From: Tanypteryx hageni
Lineage: Eukaryota; Arthropoda; Insecta; Odonata; Petaluridae
Direction of reading: 5' to 3'
DNA: 64,000 nt
Assembly (NCBI GenBank): GCA_028673005.1
Contig: CM054115.1
Location: 1,736,001-1,800,000 of the forward strand
Shown: one piece after another, positions 46,414-57,559 of the stretch
Layout: each line of letters begins with the position of its first letter
Position numbering within the stretch: position 1 is the stretch's first letter
The notes under the pieces: model-generated
Databases searched by the model: none
What the model saw: the letters and a program-made list of their open reading frames with translations, nothing else
Told to the model about the DNA's origin: nothing
Made by a program: the position numbers and the translations under genes

Positions 46414-47166
46414 AAAATGAATGTTTTTTCAAGGTGAGTATGCAAGCACCTTTTACTATTTTACTCCGGCGACTTGAACATTGGGAGCCAGACACGCTGA
46501 CCACCCCTCAGCCGAGGACGGCTGAAGTGGCGCGGTTAAGAATGACAAATCAAACAAAAAGACAGATGGGAAAGAGGTATGGTGGAGAGAGGAGGAGGAA
46601 AATAGACAATATCTCGCCATAAAGTCACCAAAAGGAATTCTTTCAATGGCCTTTTCGGAATGGAATGGAGAATTCATTTTAATACAAACTCGCTAGTGGG
46701 GAAAAAATGAATGAATTGTGATTGTTCCAGAACAAAATCTATAGCCTTTGGCATAAAAAGTCGTTAACATATGGTAAAAATAACTGTTATGAGCGTTTTC
46801 CAAGAGATGTTTCGTGAAGTAGCAAATGGGTGACAGCCATTTAAAATATAATTTTTGTTCACTTATCCCCTTCTCAAAACTTGGTTGCTGTTTGCGGCAC
46901 CATGAATGTCACCCAAGTGCTGGTACATTCCACTACTGGACATCTGTTTTAAGTAGTCTTTAGAAATATCTCTAAAAATCAAATTAACGACACCAACTAT
47001 TATATGCACTAAAAAGTAAGCAATAAATATTAAATTAACATGATTGAGTGTTACGGAGTGTAAAAATGGTTTTGGGTGAATAGAAATTGTTAGACAAAGA
47101 AATAAATTACGCTATAAAATACTTAACCCCACATAATTATTTTCAATATATAGTACATTTAGTTTT
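46414..47166. other. Noncoding stretch between gypsy remnant and LINE E1
   Basis: No gene recognised. A GC-rich patch at about 46450-46540 is discussed under rejected items. Confidence 0.45.
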
Positions 47167-47293
47167 TTTCTCTCTCTATCTCTCTCCCCCTCTACCCCTC
47201 TCCCCCTCTACCCCGCTCTCTCCCCTTCTCCCTCTCCCTCTTCCTCTCCCTCCCTTCTCCCACCCTCCCCCCCCTCCCCTAGCTTTGTCTAAG

Positions 47294-47947
47294 ATGGACT
47301 GTTTCAGCAATGATCTTGCCGAAGCCAAGCAATTATCCGGTCCACAACGGATTGATAGTCTCGCCAAGCTGGAAACGAATTTTAAAAATTTCCGGGAACA
47401 GCTTATGAAGGAGATCTCGGCCTTGAAATTTCAAGTCTGCCAGATCGAGGACCGTGTTTTAAACGTCGACGAGAGACTCGATGATCTGGAACAATATAGC
47501 CGCCGAAACTGTCTCCTCATCCATGGGATCCCCGAGAAGGATGGAGAAAACGGACTGGCAATCGTCGACGAATTTTTAAAGACAAAATTAAAAGTAAGTG
47601 TCAGTCCGTTCATGATGTCCCGTGCCCACCGTATCGGGAAGAAGAACTACTCCAGGCCTCGACCCATGATTGTGAGGTTCCTCAGCTACCAGGATAGGGA
47701 TAATGTTTGGCGAAACAAAAAATCCCTCAAAAGCTCCGGTTTCACGATCACCGAGTCTCTCACCACCACCAGACTCAAGCTCCTCATCGAAGCAAAAAAA
47801 TCAGCTGGCTTCGGTAATGTGTGGACGCACGATGGCAAAGTTGTCATACTGCGGCAAAATGGCGTCCGCACATTCATCTCCAACCTAAGAGAGCTGCATG
47901 CACTCCAACTTCCTTCAACCGCACTAGGGAAATCCACAACTATGTAG
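47294..47947 (+). CDS. LINE E1 ORF1, coiled-coil/RRM-type RNA-binding protein
   Basis: The start is placed at 47294 (MDCFSNDLAEAKQLSG), because the upstream open part is only translated CT repeats. The 217-residue protein has an N-terminal heptad-like region (about residues 20-75, up to DERLDDLEQYSRRNCL). An RRM-like core follows (LLIHGIPEKDGEN, SRAHRIGKK, PMIVRFLSYQDRDNVW), then a C-terminal basic domain (LLIEAKKSAGFGNVWTHDGK). This resembles ORF1 proteins of L1-like and some Jockey/CR1-group LINEs, which trimerise and bind element RNA. The frame is unbroken, unlike ORF2 of the same copy. Confidence 0.8.
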   Translation: MDCFSNDLAEAKQLSGPQRIDSLAKLETNFKNFREQLMKEISALKFQVCQIEDRVLNVDERLDDLEQYSRRNCLLIHGIPEKDGENGLAIVDEFLKTKLKVSVSPFMMSRAHRIGKKNYSRPRPMIVRFLSYQDRDNVWRNKKSLKSSGFTITESLTTTRLKLLIEAKKSAGFGNVWTHDGKVVILRQNGVRTFISNLRELHALQLPSTALGKSTTM

Positions 47948-48050
47948 GAGGATGGCTTTCATTGATTAATGTGCGTTTGAGCGTTCTCGCTACATTTGTC
48001 CGTTGTCGAATAACTCTCCTGTCAGTGCCTACTCTTCAAATCGACCTCTG

Positions 48051-48356
48051 CCAGCCATCCCCGTTCCTGTGACGCCTGCAATCCCCGTTCCCGTGACGCC
48101 TGCCATCCCCGTTCCCGTGACGCCTGCCATCCCCGTTCCCGTGACGCCTGCAATCCCCGTTCCCGTGTCACCTGTCATCCCCGTTCCCGTGACGCCCGTC
48201 GTCCTTGTTCCCGTGTCGCCTGCCATCCCCGTTCCCGTGACGCCTGCCATCCCCGTTCCCGTGACGCCTGCCACCCCCATTCCCGTGACGCCTGCCACCC
48301 CCATTCCCGTGACGCCTGCCACCCCCGTTCCCGTGACGCCTGCCATCCCCTCCCCA
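48051..48356 (+). repeat. 24-bp minisatellite encoding PAIPVPVT in frame
   Basis: Twelve full 24-bp units plus a partial one follow each other without a frame break. In the + frame they read PAIPVPVT with small variations ([16 protein letters not shown]). The surrounding + frame is open from about 47971 to 48359. It lies between ORF1 and ORF2 of LINE E1. The repeats contain no stop in several frames on both strands, so long open frames here are weak evidence of coding. Confidence 0.85.
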
Positions 48357-48921
48357 TAGTGTCCCCATAGTGCCCTCTCCCTAGTGCTCATTCCCAAGTG
48401 GTTCCGGTGCATCAAATTTCCCCTTATTCGGTTTCTCTCTTAGTTTTCTGTGCTGTGTTTATTTTAGTGTTTTCCACTGTTTTAGTGCTCCTTTTCCCGT
48501 GCCGAAGTGCCCTTCGTGTTGGCGTAAATCCTATTTAGTGGTGTCCATTGTTTCTCGGTGTGCTTCTCATTTCCTCCAATCAGTGTTAAGTGCAATCCTC
48601 TCGAAACCCCCTTAATCAACCGTAGCATCCACTTCCATTTCAGTGCTCTTTATCCGATTAAGTTTAGTAGTGTTTAATTCCTACCAAGTGTTTTCCTCTA
48701 ATGCTTTAATTCATCTCTGCCTCTATTTTTTTTCTACCAGTGCTACTTTAGTGTTGTGTCTCATTCATTATTTCTTAATAATTAATTTGTATTCTTATTA
48801 TTGTTACTTAGTCATTGGCATATACTGTAGCATTACTTCTCCGCTATGTGTGCTCTTTCCCGTGTGCATTAATCAATTTATTATAGCCCTTCTCAACCAC
48901 TTCTTTACCTGAATCATCCTC

Positions 48922-48922
<1 letters not shown>

Positions 48923-49003
<81 letters not shown>

Positions 49004-49021
49004 TATATATATATATATATA
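48923..49021. repeat. AT microsatellite
   Basis: About one hundred bases of (AT)n with one interruption, immediately upstream of LINE E1 ORF2. Confidence 0.95.
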
Positions 49022-49057
49022 TTATTATTTTTTGCCGCTTACTCAACTACCCGCAAA

Positions 49058-52000
49058 ATGTCTGTCATTGAGCCTTCCACCAAAGCTTCTCTTCAGCCTA
49101 ATTCTACTCTTAACCCAAATGCACCTGCTTTCGTCCCGTCACACTGCAGGGTGCCATACTTAAACCCTAACGCCCCTGAATTTTTCCCACTGGTCAGACC
49201 AAGCTTCCACAGACGAACTCATTATCACACTCCTCATCTTACCACCAACCGTCCGCCTCCTTCCCATAATGGCTTTCCCCGACCCATCCCAGTTCCAACA
49301 CATTGTCTTCTTACAGAAGAACTTAAACCTTTTCCCCGATCCTTCCAACTTATCTATCTTAACGCCCAAAGCCTTGTCCCTCATTTCGACGAACTGCGCT
49401 CATTACTCCCGCCCAACGATCTACATGCTATTACCATGTCCGAAACGTGGCTGAAACCCGCTATCTCGAGCTCTTCTGTTGAAATACCTGGGTATAACTT
49501 GTTTCGCAATGATAGGATAGGGAAAGGAGGAGGGGGAGTAGGAATCTACGTCCGTAAAGACCTTGCTTGTAAAGTAATCGCCACCAGCGACGCACAATAC
49601 TCCCGCAGACCTGAATATCTCTTCCTTGAAGTAGTCGTCAATTAAAAAAAAAATATTGTTAGGAATCGTTTATCGTCCTCCAAAAATTGGTTATCTATCT
49701 GACATTGACGAGATCATTGCCAACTTAAGACACGATTATGAGCACTTAATTATATCTGGTGACTTTAATGCAAATTTTGCCTCAAGCTCCTCCGATGCTG
49801 TCTTTTTTAAAAACTCTTTTACATCGCACAACCTCAGCATACTACCTTTAAAACCCACCAATAACACTAAAAATTCTTCCACTTGGATTGACATATTAGT
49901 TACTGCTAACCCAGATAAAGTTTGCACACATGGTCAATTACCTGTCCCGGGCATTTCCTCCCATGACTTAATTTTTCTAGCCTACTCACTAAACTCTCCA
50001 AAATTTAAGCAGAAATTTATCTCCCAACGAAATTTTAAAAACCTTGACTATGATAGTTTAATATCCGAAGCTGCGTGTCTTCCGTGGCACACTATTGAAT
50101 ATGCAGACGACATAGATGCAAAAATTGAAGCACTTAACACTTTTCTCTTACATCTACTCGATAAATACGCACCCATCAAAACCACACGCGTCTCTAAACC
50201 TCGCGCCCCGTGGATAACGGCCGATTTAAAACTATTGATGGCTCGACGCGATTCAATTTTTCGTCTCTTCAAATCAAATAAATGCCCAAATACGTTCAAT
50301 ACCTACAAAAATATTAGAAACAAAACCAAGCAACAGATTAGAAATGCCAAAATAAAATTCGCTTATTCTATATCCGCCTCCAATATTACAACATCCGCCT
50401 TATGGAACAATCTGCGACACCTTGGAATTGGCAAGTCCAAGGATTCTTCCTTACCTCCATACATATCACTAGATTCTCTTAACGAGAGCTTCTCGACGAA
50501 TCCAACAACAATCGACATAGAACGAAAACGCAAAGTAATTAGTAGTCTTACTGCAAAAGCGAACGAGTCATCCGGTTCTCCACAATTCCACTTTAAAGCT
50601 GTTTCGCAATTTAACGTACTTTCAGCAATGCGCAGAATCAAAACTACAGCCCAGGGTGCTGATGGTATTCCTATAATTATTATAAACAAATTAATACATC
50701 TATTACTCCCCGTACTTACTAACATTTTCAACCACTCTTTATTACAGGGAAAATTCCCATCGCAATGGAAACACGCGTTAGTCCGCCCAATTCCTAAGAA
50801 ATCTCTCACCGCAAACAATGACTATCGACCGATTAGCTTTCTTCCCACTTTATCAAAAGCCCTGGAGCGACTTGCACACGAACAGGTAGCAGATTTTCTC
50901 GACATTAATCATCTACTTGACCCCCATCAATCTGGCTTTCGGAAGTCTCATAGCACCACCACCGCGCTAATTAAAATAACTGATGATATACGCAGACACA
51001 TGGATGACAGAAAACTCACGGTACTAATATTGCTTGATTATAGTAAAGCGTTTGACTCAGTAGATAAAGACATACTCCTAGCAAAACTCCGCTGCATGAG
51101 ATTCTCTTCACCTTCAATAGAGTGGTTCTCTTCGTACCTTAGCAACCGTTCCCAGCAAGTCATCTACAACGATTCCTCGTCCTCTCGGCTTAATGTTAAC
51201 CAAGGCGTACCGCAGGGCTCAATTTTAGGTCCTCTATTGTTCTCTTTATTCATAAATGATTGTTCTCAATACCTAACTTACTCCAAGCATCATTTGTACG
51301 CCGATGATCTCCAAATCTACTTAGACACAAAACCCAATAACTTATCTCTTTCCATAGCTAACATAAATCATGACTTGGCCCAACTCCAAGAATGGAGCTA
51401 TCATAATTTTCTCACCATAAACCCCTTGAAATCTCAAGCCATTTTAATCGGTTATCCGAAACTACTGGCATCTATAAACCTTGCAGAATCAGTTCCTCTG
51501 TCTTTGAACGGCTCAGTTATACCCTATTGCAAAATCGTAAAAAATCTCGGGATTCTAATTAATGAAACGCTCACCTGGAATAATCATATAATAAAAATCT
51601 GCAAGACGGTAAACTCCTCCCTACACACTCTAAGGCCTCTCGTTAACATTCTTCCCTCGTCACTAAAAATACAGCTAGTGACCTCCCTAATTTTTCCTCA
51701 CTTCGATTATTGTGATGTTGTATACCAGGACTTATCAAAGGAACTCGCCATTAAGCTACAACGTTCTCATAATGCCTGCATCAGATTCATATTTAATCTT
51801 AAAAAATCTGACCATGTCTAAGAATACTTCCGTCGACTCTCCTGGCTAAAACTTGATTCCCGAAGAAACCTTCACCTTCTCTCTCTATTGTATCAAATTC
51901 TAAATAACAACATCCCTTCTTATCTTTCATCTAATTTTGTCACCATTAATACAGTTCACCATTGCAATACCAGAGGATGTGATAAACTACTAACTCCACT

Positions 52001-52148
52001 TCATAGAACAGAAATTTGCAACAAATCCTTTACTGTCACTGCTTGTAAACTCTGGAGTGGCCTTCCAACGTTAATAAAAAACTCTCTATCTCTAAGCACT
52101 TTTAAACGCTTGTATTACAAGCATCTTCTCTCACTTCCCATGCATTGA
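49058..52148 (+). pseudogene. LINE E1 ORF2: APE endonuclease and reverse transcriptase
   Basis: ATG at 49058 opens a proline-rich N-terminus. APE follows: IYLNAQSLVPHFDEL, SETWLKP, GGGVGIYVRKD, then IVYRPPKIG, SGDFNANF and SSHDL. The reverse transcriptase has RPIPKKS, DYRPISFLPTLSKALERL, LLDYSKAFDSVDK near 51035, QGVPQGSILGPLLFSLFIND and LYADDLQIYLD near 51300 (catalytic YADD). There is no RNase H. The protein nicks DNA and copies LINE RNA onto it. Two lesions are visible: a frameshift in the A10 run near 49645-49655, and one in-frame stop at 51819-51821 after SDHV. Apart from these it is open to 52148. Confidence 0.85.
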
Positions 52149-52425
52149 ACCACACTCTATCTTTTCTTTCAGGTTGTCACAAGAATGCGCTTATTAGGCA
52201 TAAATTTATAATTTTATTTAATTTATTTTTCCTGTATCATAATGACGATGTAATCTCCCAGGCATATCTTACCCTACAATCCCTGTTCCCCTCTCATCCC
52301 CCTCCCTCATATGGATGTAAATGTATGTACATATGTTTGTATTTATGAATGTTTTTTTTTCTCTCTCTGTTCCTCATATAATTGATTTTCTTTCTTTTCC
52401 TTCCCCTGAACTATTTAGGAATTTT

Positions 52426-52468
52426 CGCGGTTTTTTACACCTCTCTTCTCTTCGTAGGTGTTTTCCGC
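52426..52468 (+). promoter_or_regulatory. LINE E1 3' UTR hairpin 1
   Basis: Nested stems: GCGG (52427-52430) with CCGC (52465-52468), and ACACCT (52437-52442) with AGGTGT (52456-52461). Copy E2 has the same hairpin with compensating changes. Confidence 0.65.
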
Positions 52469-52676
52469 AGTGGGAATCTTTCTGTGTTAAAACATAACCG
52501 ATACAAAAGTTTTTTATGACCCACAAAACTAACATTCTTTGGTAATGCTCTGTTATCTACTAACAAATATATTAACTTGTAATTAATTTGTATTTTGTTA
52601 AATATGTATGTATTTAATTCCTCTTATTTTGTAAATATTGTAATTACTTATATGACGAAAGGGTTAAATGTAAGAA

Positions 52677-52692
52677 GGGACTACATAGTCTC
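52677..52692 (+). promoter_or_regulatory. LINE E1 3'-terminal hairpin
   Basis: GGGACT (52677-52682), tetraloop ACAT, AGTCTC (52687-52692), shortly before AATAAA and the (GTCT)n tail. It occupies the place where LINEs of the CR1/L2 type have a stem-loop recognised by the reverse transcriptase. Confidence 0.65.
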
Positions 52693-52716
52693 AATTTCGC
52701 TCTAATAAAGTCGTTT

Positions 52717-52735
52717 GTCTGTCTGTCTGTCTGTC
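52717..52735. repeat. (GTCT)n tail of LINE E1
   Basis: Four to five GTCT units follow the AATAAA. Copy E2 ends in (TATC)n instead. Confidence 0.85.
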
Positions 52736-52762
52736 CCTTCCTCTATCCCTCCCTTCCTCCAT

Positions 52763-52862
52763 ATGCTGCATGGCTAACTCCAGAAATAAAATCGATTATG
52801 TCCCGTCGTGACAGCATTTATCGTGATTTTAAGAAATCTAAGGATCCTGATGTACTACTATC
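52763..52862 (+). repeat. Displaced copy of an internal ORF2 segment
   Basis: 52763-52862 matches 53821-53917 almost base for base (both contain ACAGCATTTATCGTGATTTT), with three extra bases near the end. It lies upstream of the ORF2 start instead of in the linker before the reverse transcriptase. Confidence 0.85.
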
Positions 52863-55772
52863 CCATGAACCCAACACAGGTCCGACCCGTGACACGAATT
52901 TCCAGGTATCATATCGACACTCAATCTCTCCTTTCCAACGAACTTAAACCACATCCTCGCTCACTAAAAATTATCTATATCAACGCCCAAAGCATTCAGG
53001 CTCACTTGGACGAACTTCGTTTAATTTTATCTAAGACAAATATTCATATCATTGCCGTGGCTGAGACTTGGCTTAAACCTGAAACTGACTCCTCGCACGT
53101 AGAAATTCCTGGCTTCAAGCTTTTTCGAAATGACCGCTTAGGCAAAGGTGGCGGTGGTGTAGGAATTCACGCCAGAAATGACATTCAATGTAATATCCTC
53201 GCTCATAGTGAACCTAAGTACTCTAAACGTCCCGAATTCCTTCTACTTGACGCGAGAGTTAACTCCATTAAAATCCTCATAGGAATCGTTTATCGGCCAC
53301 CTAAAATAGGAACCTCTCCGATATAGAAGAAACTCTATCCAAACACATTCAAGACTTTCAACATTTAATAATCACTGGTGATTTTAATGCTAATTTACTC
53401 GTACCCAACCATGAAAGTAACTTTCTGTTACAGTCTTTCGAGTCCCTAGGGCTAAACGTCTTGCCACTCCAGCCAACGAATCATACGGCAACCTCCGCCA
53501 CATGGATTGATCTTGCGATTACGGCAAATCCCGAGAAAATAATTAAATACGGACAATTAGCAGCTCCCGGTCTCTCTTCGCACGATATGATTTACATTGC
53601 TTACTCCCTACGCTGTCAAAAACTTAAGCAGAAATTCATAACGGTTCGCGACTATAAATCTATTAACGAATCACTATTAACATCAGAGGCGGCGCTCCTA
53701 CCCTGGCATTTAATCGAGCACCTAGAAGACATAGCCGATAAAGTTCAGAATTTAATTTATATATGTCTCAGCTACTAGAAAAGTTTGCCCCTCCCAGAAT
53801 CATTCGGGTCTCAAAGCCACATGCTGCATGGATAACTCCAGAAATAAAATCGATTATGTCCCGCCGTGACAGCATTTATCGTGATTTTAAAAAATCTAAG
53901 GATCCTGATTTACTATCGCGGTATAAATCATTGCGAAATAAAACAAAACAACTTATACGCAACGCTAAAATTAAATATGTACACGATTCAACCAAATCTG
54001 CACGAACACAGTCCTCGATATGGAAAAAATTACGGAACTTGGGTGTTGGTAAAAATAAAGATATGCAACTTCCACCAAACCTGTCCCTTGACGAGCTTAA
54101 CGCTCATTTCACTAAACCTTCCACGACCATAGATGTAGGCCTAAAATCTGAAACTATTGAACGTATCCGTAGCCTCAAACCCAATCACACCTCCAATAAA
54201 ATCTTTGAATTTACACCACTCACACAACCACAGGTAGCTAAATCACTTCGTGCAATTAAGTCAACTGCAATAGGAGATGACGGCGTATCTATAATACTAA
54301 TAAATAAATTAATTCCTATCATTCTCCCCATTATCACTCATATCTTTAACTGGTCTATTCTTCAATCTAAATACCCTACTTCATGGAAATCAGCTCTTGT
54401 CCGTCCTATCCCCAAGAAAAACAATTCTCACGAAAACGCTGACTTCAGACCAATTAGTCTCTTGCCTGTTCTCTCCAAGGCGTTTGAAAGACTTGCACAT
54501 GAGCAAATAACTCATTTCCTTTCAAAAAATAATCTCATCGACCCGTTCCAATCCGGTTTTTGTAAATCGCATAGCACAGCTATCGCACTATTGAAAGTAA
54601 CAGACGACGTCCGCAAAGCAATGGATCAGAGAAAAATCACCATTCTAACTCTATTGGATTTCAGTAAAGCCTTCGACTCCATCGACAAAGACATCCTACT
54701 ATGCAAACTTGAACTTTTGCACTTCTCACTCGCTTCTCGAAACTGGTTTCGCTCATATGTAAATGGCCGCTCTCAAAAGGTTATTACTCATGATTTATCA
54801 TCTCGTCCCTTAAATGTAAATAGAGGCGTTCCGCAAGGTTCTATTCTTGGCCCCCTGCTATTCTCTCTGTACATTAATGATATCTCAAATGCCCTCACTC
54901 ACTGTAATTATCACCTATATGCTGACGATCTCCAAATCTACTATCACTCGCGCGTACCTGAATTTCCCGATACTGTCGCTAAAATCAACTCTGATCTAGC
55001 TTCTCTCTCTCTTTGGAGCTCAAATAACTTCCTGAAGATCAACCCCGCAAAAAGTCAATCTATTATTATCGGTTACCCCAAATTATTGGCTTCCATAGAT
55101 CATAGCGAATCTCCACCTCTATCACTAGAGGGGTCCACATTGCATTTTCAAAAATCAGTAGTCAACCTCGGTGTCATAGTAGATGAAACTCTATCCTGGG
55201 CTCCTAATACCAATAAAATCTGTTGTACCATCAGCTCCTCCTTGCACTCTCTCAAAAAACTCAAAAACTTATTACCTAATTCCTTACGTAAACTCTTAGT
55301 GACCACACTCCTATTTCCTCACTTTGACTATTGTGATGATGTTTATAATGATCTCTCCTGTGAATTGGCATTAAAACTTCAACGCACACAAAACTCCTGC
55401 ATGAGATTCATCGGTGACCTTAAAAAGAGTGACCACATTAGCGAACAATACAATAATCTTTCATGGCTCAAACTTGACGCTCGAAGGAACTTACATACCC
55501 TGATGCAAATGTACAAAATCCTTACTTATAACAAACCTGACTACCTCTCTTCCCTCTTCAATGAAATCAATACAGTACACAAGCGTGATACTAGAGGCAA
55601 GAATAACCTCCTTATTCCTCATCCAAGGACGAATATCTACAATAAATCCTTTCAAGTCTCCGGTTGCCGACTTTGGAATAACTTAGATGAGAATTTTAAA
55701 ACATCCCCCTCTTTAAACTCATTCAAATGCACCTGTGTCACTCACTTTCTAAAACAACAAAGTAATCCTTAA
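52863..55772 (+). pseudogene. LINE E2 ORF2: APE endonuclease and reverse transcriptase
   Basis: APE blocks: IYINAQSIQAHLDELR, VAETWLKPE, GGGVGIHARND, IVYRPPKIG, TGDFNANL. A one-base loss near 53309 and another shift near 53750 break the N-terminal part. From 53763 the frame is open for 669 codons: WITPEIKSIMSRRDSIYRDF, RPIPKKNNSHENADFRPISL, LLDFSKAFDSIDKDIL, RGVPQGSILGPLLFSLYIND, LYADDLQIYYHS (catalytic YADD) and the C-terminal VSGCRLWNNL. It has the same domain order as E1 and is clearly related but diverged. The first ATG and the upstream coding end are missing. Confidence 0.85.
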
Positions 55773-56245
55773 TCATCTCTTTACACTCCCCATAAATTAT
55801 CCTTACTCAAGTTTTTTTTTTGTATTGTCTTATATTACTTTGTATTTCTTAATTTAATTTTGTAATGTTTTTATATTTATATATTTTTTTCTATTGTTTA
55901 TGTATATTTTTGTGTTGCTTTTATTTTTTATTTTATTTTCTATTGTTTTATATTATTTTGTATTGTATTATATTATTTATGTATTTTATATCTTTTCCTG
56001 CTTTCTTATAATATGCATGCCCCAATCAACATTCTTTATATTCATTCATTGTATATATTTCATGTATATTTCATCTCATTCTGCATACTTGTATATTTCT
56101 TGTTTACATTACGCTATTACCTTTACGTGTACTTTTTTATGACGGTATATAATTACGCTGTATATACGAACTCTCCCACTGTACATACTCCTTCCTATTT
56201 AATGTTGTAGTTTTGTATTATCATATGTACACTATCTAGGTTTTT

Positions 56246-56289
56246 CGCAGGTTTTTCACACCCCCCTTCTTAGTGGGTGTTTTCCTGCG
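56246..56289 (+). promoter_or_regulatory. LINE E2 3' UTR hairpin 1
   Basis: CGCAGG (56246-56251) pairs with CCTGCG (56284-56289), and ACACCC (56258-56263) with GGGTGT (56275-56280). It is equivalent to 52426-52468 in E1. Confidence 0.65.
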
Positions 56290-56477
56290 TGGGTTTTACT
56301 AGGGAGGACATGTCTGTTTTTACCTAGATTTTCCCCACAAACACAAATCTGTATTCAATTTTATCTTTTTAATTTGTATGATTTAGGTACATAATGTTTA
56401 TATAATGTATTTTGTTATACCTTATTTTATTCATTTTCTTGTATTTATTATATTGACGAAGGGTTAAATGTAAGAAT

Positions 56478-56493
56478 GGACCTTCTGGTCTAA
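56478..56493 (+). promoter_or_regulatory. LINE E2 3'-terminal hairpin
   Basis: TGGACC (56478-56483), loop TTCT, GGTCTA (56488-56493). It is equivalent to 52677-52692 in E1 with two compensated pair changes. Confidence 0.65.
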
Positions 56494-56609
56494 ATTTCTC
56501 CCGAATAAAGACGATTATCTATCTAACTATCTATCTATCTCTCCCTCCCTTCCTCTCTCCCACCCTTCCCATCTCTCTCCCTTCCTCTCTCCCACCCTTC
56601 TGGTTGCAG

Positions 56610-57483
56610 CAGCCAATTTGAAGATAAAAATATTGTGGCATGATGGAGAGGTAGCACACATGACACAAGAATATTTAACAAGCGGAATTTGAAAAGAAAA
56701 TTTGAAAGTGGTAACAACAAAGGACTCCCGTTGGGTGAAAGGGGTTATACTTGTCATCCATATTTATACACACCCATGCGGAATCCTCAGGTATATCTAA
56801 AATAATCATTATATGGGCATATATATTGAGCTTACTGTATGTTAATGAGTAATTTGTACCAATGATCATGACAGTCAGCAGCAGAGGAAGCATACAATGC
56901 AGCCCACATCAAACACAGAAACACATTTGAGAGGCTATTTGGTGTATGGAAAATGACTTTTCGATCATTCTACAGAGGCCTCACAGGGAACCTGGAAACC
57001 TCTAAGGACATGATGGTGGCATTGTCTGTACTCCATAACTTATGGATAGAGTTCAGAATGGAAGGTTAGCAATCTTATGTTATTTCCTAGTTTTATCCTT
57101 GGACACATTTTACCACCCAACCTCTTCATTGCATAGATAAAAGTTTGACAAATCTTTCCAAAATTATATTTTTTATTGCATACTTCATCACACTGATAAA
57201 AAGCCATGATTTAACTATATATGTATATCTCTATAATTTTAATTATGGCTTGAGAGGGAGTTATATTACTAACAGACTGAAACATAATTTTAAATTACAA
57301 TCAACCTGTCCCTGTTACCTGCAATAAAAACATTGTTAATTATTTTTGACAGAATCAGAATGCAATGATGATGACAGTGAAGATGAAAACTTGGAAGAAA
57401 ATGACAAAGATGAGAATAATGAAATACCTACAGGAAGAGGATATATATTTAGGAAGAATTACATTGCTAACTATTTTGAATAG
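56610..57483 (+). pseudogene. PIF/Harbinger transposase, last three exons
   Basis: Exon 56610-56790 reads WRGSTHDTRIF (with the catalytic D of the family's STHDSRIF block) and LPLGERGYTCHPYLYTPM, ending at CTCAG|GTATAT. Exon 56875-57064 reads AAEEAYNAAHIKHRNTFERL and FGVWKMTFRSF, with a donor at GAAG|GTTAGC. Exon 57353-57483 is acidic (SECNDDDSEDENLEEN) and ends GRGYIFRKNYIANYFE. Phases join correctly. Harbinger transposases cut DNA at TWA sites. An in-frame TGA sits where relatives have R in IVARWPGS, and the usual LGDSGYP aspartate is E. The N-terminal exons are missing where LINE E2 abuts, so this is a truncated pseudogene. It is convergent with the Myb-like gene. Confidence 0.8.
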
Positions 57484-57559
57484 AATATAAAGTAATCATG
57501 AAAATATTTGCTTTTTACTCTTTTATTTCATTTTTTTAATTTTCAGTTCAATACAGTTT
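57484..57559. other. Short spacer between convergent Harbinger genes
   Basis: About 75 AT-rich bases separate the two stop codons. Overlapping or adjacent polyadenylation signals are likely (AATAAA-like strings are frequent here). Confidence 0.5.

Larger units (their letters stand above)
47167..52735 (+). mobile_element. CR1/Jockey-like LINE copy E1 (about 5.6 kb)
   Basis: A pyrimidine-rich leader (47167-47283) precedes ORF1 (47294-47947). A long inter-ORF region with a minisatellite and an AT microsatellite follows, then ORF2 (49058-52148) and a 3' UTR of about 570 bp with two conserved hairpins, AATAAA at 52704-52709 and a (GTCT)n tail. The layout is that of APE-type LINEs without RNase H. 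The 5' boundary is assumed to be the start of the CT-rich tract and is uncertain. Confidence 0.8.
52763..56541 (+). mobile_element. CR1/Jockey-like LINE copy E2, rearranged 5' end
   Basis: E2 begins with a 100-bp segment that belongs inside ORF2 (see 52763-52862). The endonuclease start then follows from about 52863 to the end of ORF2 at 55772, with a 3' UTR, AATAAA at 56505-56510 and a (TATC)n tail. The 3' UTR motifs (GGGTTAAATGTAAGAA and two hairpins) are shared with E1. ORF1 is missing. Confidence 0.8.

Noticed and set aside
46450..46545. tRNA-like SINE head on the minus strand (TGGTCAGCGTG and GTTCAAGTC resemble A and B boxes)
   Set aside because: The two boxes are only about 25 bases apart, too close for a tRNA-derived promoter, and no tail or second copy was seen.
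48029..48415. Long minus-strand open frames over the 24-bp minisatellite
   Set aside because: The repeat unit has no stop codon in several frames, so the frames are automatic shadows of the repeat.
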